From a bacterium (GTDB lineage: Bacteria; Planctomycetota; UBA1135; UBA2386), in NCBI GenBank assembly GCA_024743115.1, contig JANSXC010000005.1, positions 1 through 64,000 on the forward strand: 64,000 nt of DNA, given 5' to 3'. Numbering within the stretch: the first letter of the stretch is position 1; every line of letters starts with the position of its first letter. Under the pieces are notes generated by a model. The model did not search any database. It had not been told where the DNA came from and saw only the letters and a list, made by a program, of their open reading frames with translations. Shown one piece after another: positions 62,885 through 64,000 of the stretch. Position numbers and translations under genes: made by a program.

Positions 62885-63469
62885 TCAGATCTGCTGACCG
62901 TAGTTCGCAACGTAGTCGCGCAACGCGCCGCTCCAGACCTTCTCCGGCACCTTCGCCATCAGCACATCGAACACGTGATTGTGACCGCGATGCAAACACG
63001 ACACCTTGATCGTGTCGCCGCCCCGCTCACGCAGTCGTAGGCACTTCGAGCGCCGCTCGAACTCGACCTCGCCGACCTCGCCCCATCGCACTTCACGCCA
63101 GCCGCGGATCGCCGTCTGCCCGCGAATGCCGTCACCGTCCAGCCAGAAGCGGACTCGCGCCTCGAGCGCGCAGCCGACGCCGAGGACCACGAACAGCGGC
63201 ATCGCGAACCAGGCAACGCGCTGCAGCTTCGCGTCGGCTTCCTCCACGACGAGGAGCCACACGAACGCGGCGAAGGCAACCAGGAACAACAGAGTCGCGC
63301 CGACCAGGAGGGCGCGCAGTGCCGGCGACGGACGGATCAGGACCGCGCCACCGCCGAACCCATCGCGACGCACCTCCGGCGGCCGCAGCGCGTCGCGCAA
63401 CAGCCACGCGAACGCCGCGGCCGTGAGCAGCGTCGCGACGAGTCCGCCGATCAGTCTGGGCCAATCCAT
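62885..63469 (-). CDS. Small membrane protein, possible PH-like domain
   Basis: A 194-residue protein. Three hydrophobic segments lie at about 5-25, 50-71 and 84-103; the remainder (about 108-185) is a beta-strand domain (VRFWLDGDGIRGQTAIRGWREVRWGEVGEVEFE), a pattern seen in bacterial PH-like domains. The charged strand RCLRLRERGGDTIKV fits the same fold. I do not recognise a precise family. It is convergent with lptB; the next gene on this strand is the flagellin, separated by tandem hairpins. Confidence 0.65.
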   Translation of the reverse strand: MDWPRLIGGLVATLLTAAAFAWLLRDALRPPEVRRDGFGGGAVLIRPSPALRALLVGATLLFLVAFAAFVWLLVVEEADAKLQRVAWFAMPLFVVLGVGCALEARVRFWLDGDGIRGQTAIRGWREVRWGEVGEVEFERRSKCLRLRERGGDTIKVSCLHRGHNHVFDVLMAKVPEKVWSGALRDYVANYGQQI

Positions 63470-63510
63470 CGCGGCGCGAGTCTAAGCGGCGATGGTAGCT
63501 GGTACAAGGG

Positions 63511-63534
63511 TCGAGCCGGGCGTGCCCGGCTCGA
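63511..63534 (-). terminator. 10-bp hairpin downstream of flagellin
   Basis: TCGAGCCGGG (63511-63520) pairs perfectly with CCCGGCTCGA (63525-63534), with loop CGTG. It lies about 130 bp after the flagellin stop on the transcribed strand. The strong GC stem fits a terminator or RNA-stabilising element, though no T-run follows. Confidence 0.5.
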
Positions 63535-63538
63535 TCCC

Positions 63539-63554
63539 GCGGGCGCGAGCCCGC
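63539..63554 (-). other. Second hairpin, GNRA-like loop on plus strand
   Basis: GCGGGC (63539-63544) pairs with GCCCGC (63549-63554) around GCGA, a GNRA tetraloop when read on the plus strand. It lies 5 bp from the 10-bp hairpin, so the two form a tandem between flagellin and the small membrane protein. Confidence 0.45.
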
Positions 63555-63662
63555 TGCGGCAAAGGAAACCTCGGTTCCGCCGGCCGCCGCAGCGCCAGCG
63601 TCGAATGGCATGGGACCTCACGCGCCACGTTCGTCGAACGATCGCGGCGCGGCGGTGGTCGA

Positions 63663-64000
63663 TTACTGCAGCAGCTGCAGGGCAGCCTGCGGCTGCTGGT
63701 TGGCCTGCGACAAGATCGAGATCGAGGCCTGCTGCAGGATGTTGTTCCGGGTCAGGTTCGCAGTCTCGTAGGCAACGTCGACGTCACGGATCCGGCTCTC
63801 GGCGGCGGACAGCGACTCCGAGGTGACGCCGAGGTTGGCGATCGTCGACTGCAGTCGATTCTGCAGCGAGCCGAACTTACCGCGCAGCGCCGACACCGAG
63901 TTGATCGCGTTGTCGATCGCCGCGATCGCGAACGTCGTGTTGCCACCCGAACCGACGTCCGCCGTGCTGAGACCGAGCGACGTCGTCAACGCCGGGGTCA
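63663..64000 (-). CDS. Flagellin, C-terminal part (5' end outside window)
   Basis: The last 112 or so residues of a flagellin, with the frame open to the window edge. The D1/D0 C-terminus is diagnostic: AIDNAINSVSALRGKFGSLQNRLQSTIANLG, then SLSAAESRIRDVDVAYETANLTRNNILQQAS and ILSQANQQPQAALQLLQ at the end. These helices polymerise with the N-terminal helices of neighbouring subunits to form the filament. It shows that the organism is, or was, flagellated. Downstream (lower coordinates) are two GC-rich hairpins. Confidence 0.95.
   Translation of the reverse strand, partial: TPALTTSLGLSTADVGSGGNTTFAIAAIDNAINSVSALRGKFGSLQNRLQSTIANLGVTSESLSAAESRIRDVDVAYETANLTRNNILQQASISILSQANQQPQAALQLLQ

Overview
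The window is high-GC, densely packed bacterial DNA. Its gene content points to a member of the Planctomycetota: a Sig-70_X6-type ECF sigma factor, a Ser/Thr kinase with a C-terminal TPR-like region, adjacent DUF1501 and DUF1800 genes, metacaspase-like exported proteins, many large exported propeller, Kelch and beta-helix proteins, and TPR-fused glycosyltransferases. The assignment is by inference, because no rRNA or other marker is present. I see no tRNA, rRNA, CRISPR array, transposase or phage gene.

Layout. 1-896: end of a TauD-like dioxygenase. 898-14800: a minus-strand block. An APH/ATPase fusion and an ECF sigma factor are followed, after a hairpin-rich 225-bp gap, by seven closely spaced genes: an exported helical protein, two lipoproteins, a metacaspase with DUF4384, a DUF4384 lipoprotein, a caspase-FGE fusion and a Ser/Thr kinase. 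14859-20796: Kelch protein, TMTC-like GT-C/TPR membrane protein, and two exported proteins, one with an unusual structured leader. 20797-27381: GNAT / iron redox enzyme / DUF3419 operon, a divergent methyltransferase, twin lipoproteins, an orphan FabD-like acyltransferase and an anchored carboxypeptidase-regulatory-like protein. 27478-30363: two glycosyltransferase-TPR fusions. 30377-35829: DUF1800, DUF1501 and a sugar-dehydrogenase-like propeller, plus a Dus3-like tRNA-dihydrouridine synthase. 35892-43554: M64 peptidase with a coupled partner, serine hydrolase, small membrane protein, YciI lipoprotein, prolyl iminopeptidase, TrmO and histone deacetylase-like enzyme. 43713-51382: arylsulfotransferase, HEAT/VWA protein, beta-helix protein, a coupled small-protein/ankyrin pair and a 715-aa Kelch protein. 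51666-53458: ECF sigma factor coupled to a membrane anti-sigma candidate whose outer part resembles SecD. 53652-64000: LepA, a membrane TIR-thioredoxin fusion, a TakP-like TRAP transporter, signal peptidase I with a large insertion, LptB, a small membrane protein and the C-terminus of a flagellin.

The most notable items are four. First, the exported caspase operon bracketed by a sigma factor and a kinase. Second, the TIR protein fused to a zinc-ribbon/thioredoxin-2 module that has lost its redox cysteines. Third, the sigma/anti-sigma pair with a SecD-like periplasmic module, whose start codon lies in a hairpin. Fourth, a 12-bp inverted repeat that forms a structured leader just before an exported-protein gene. 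All functional statements rest on motif recognition by eye. No alignment or database search was run.
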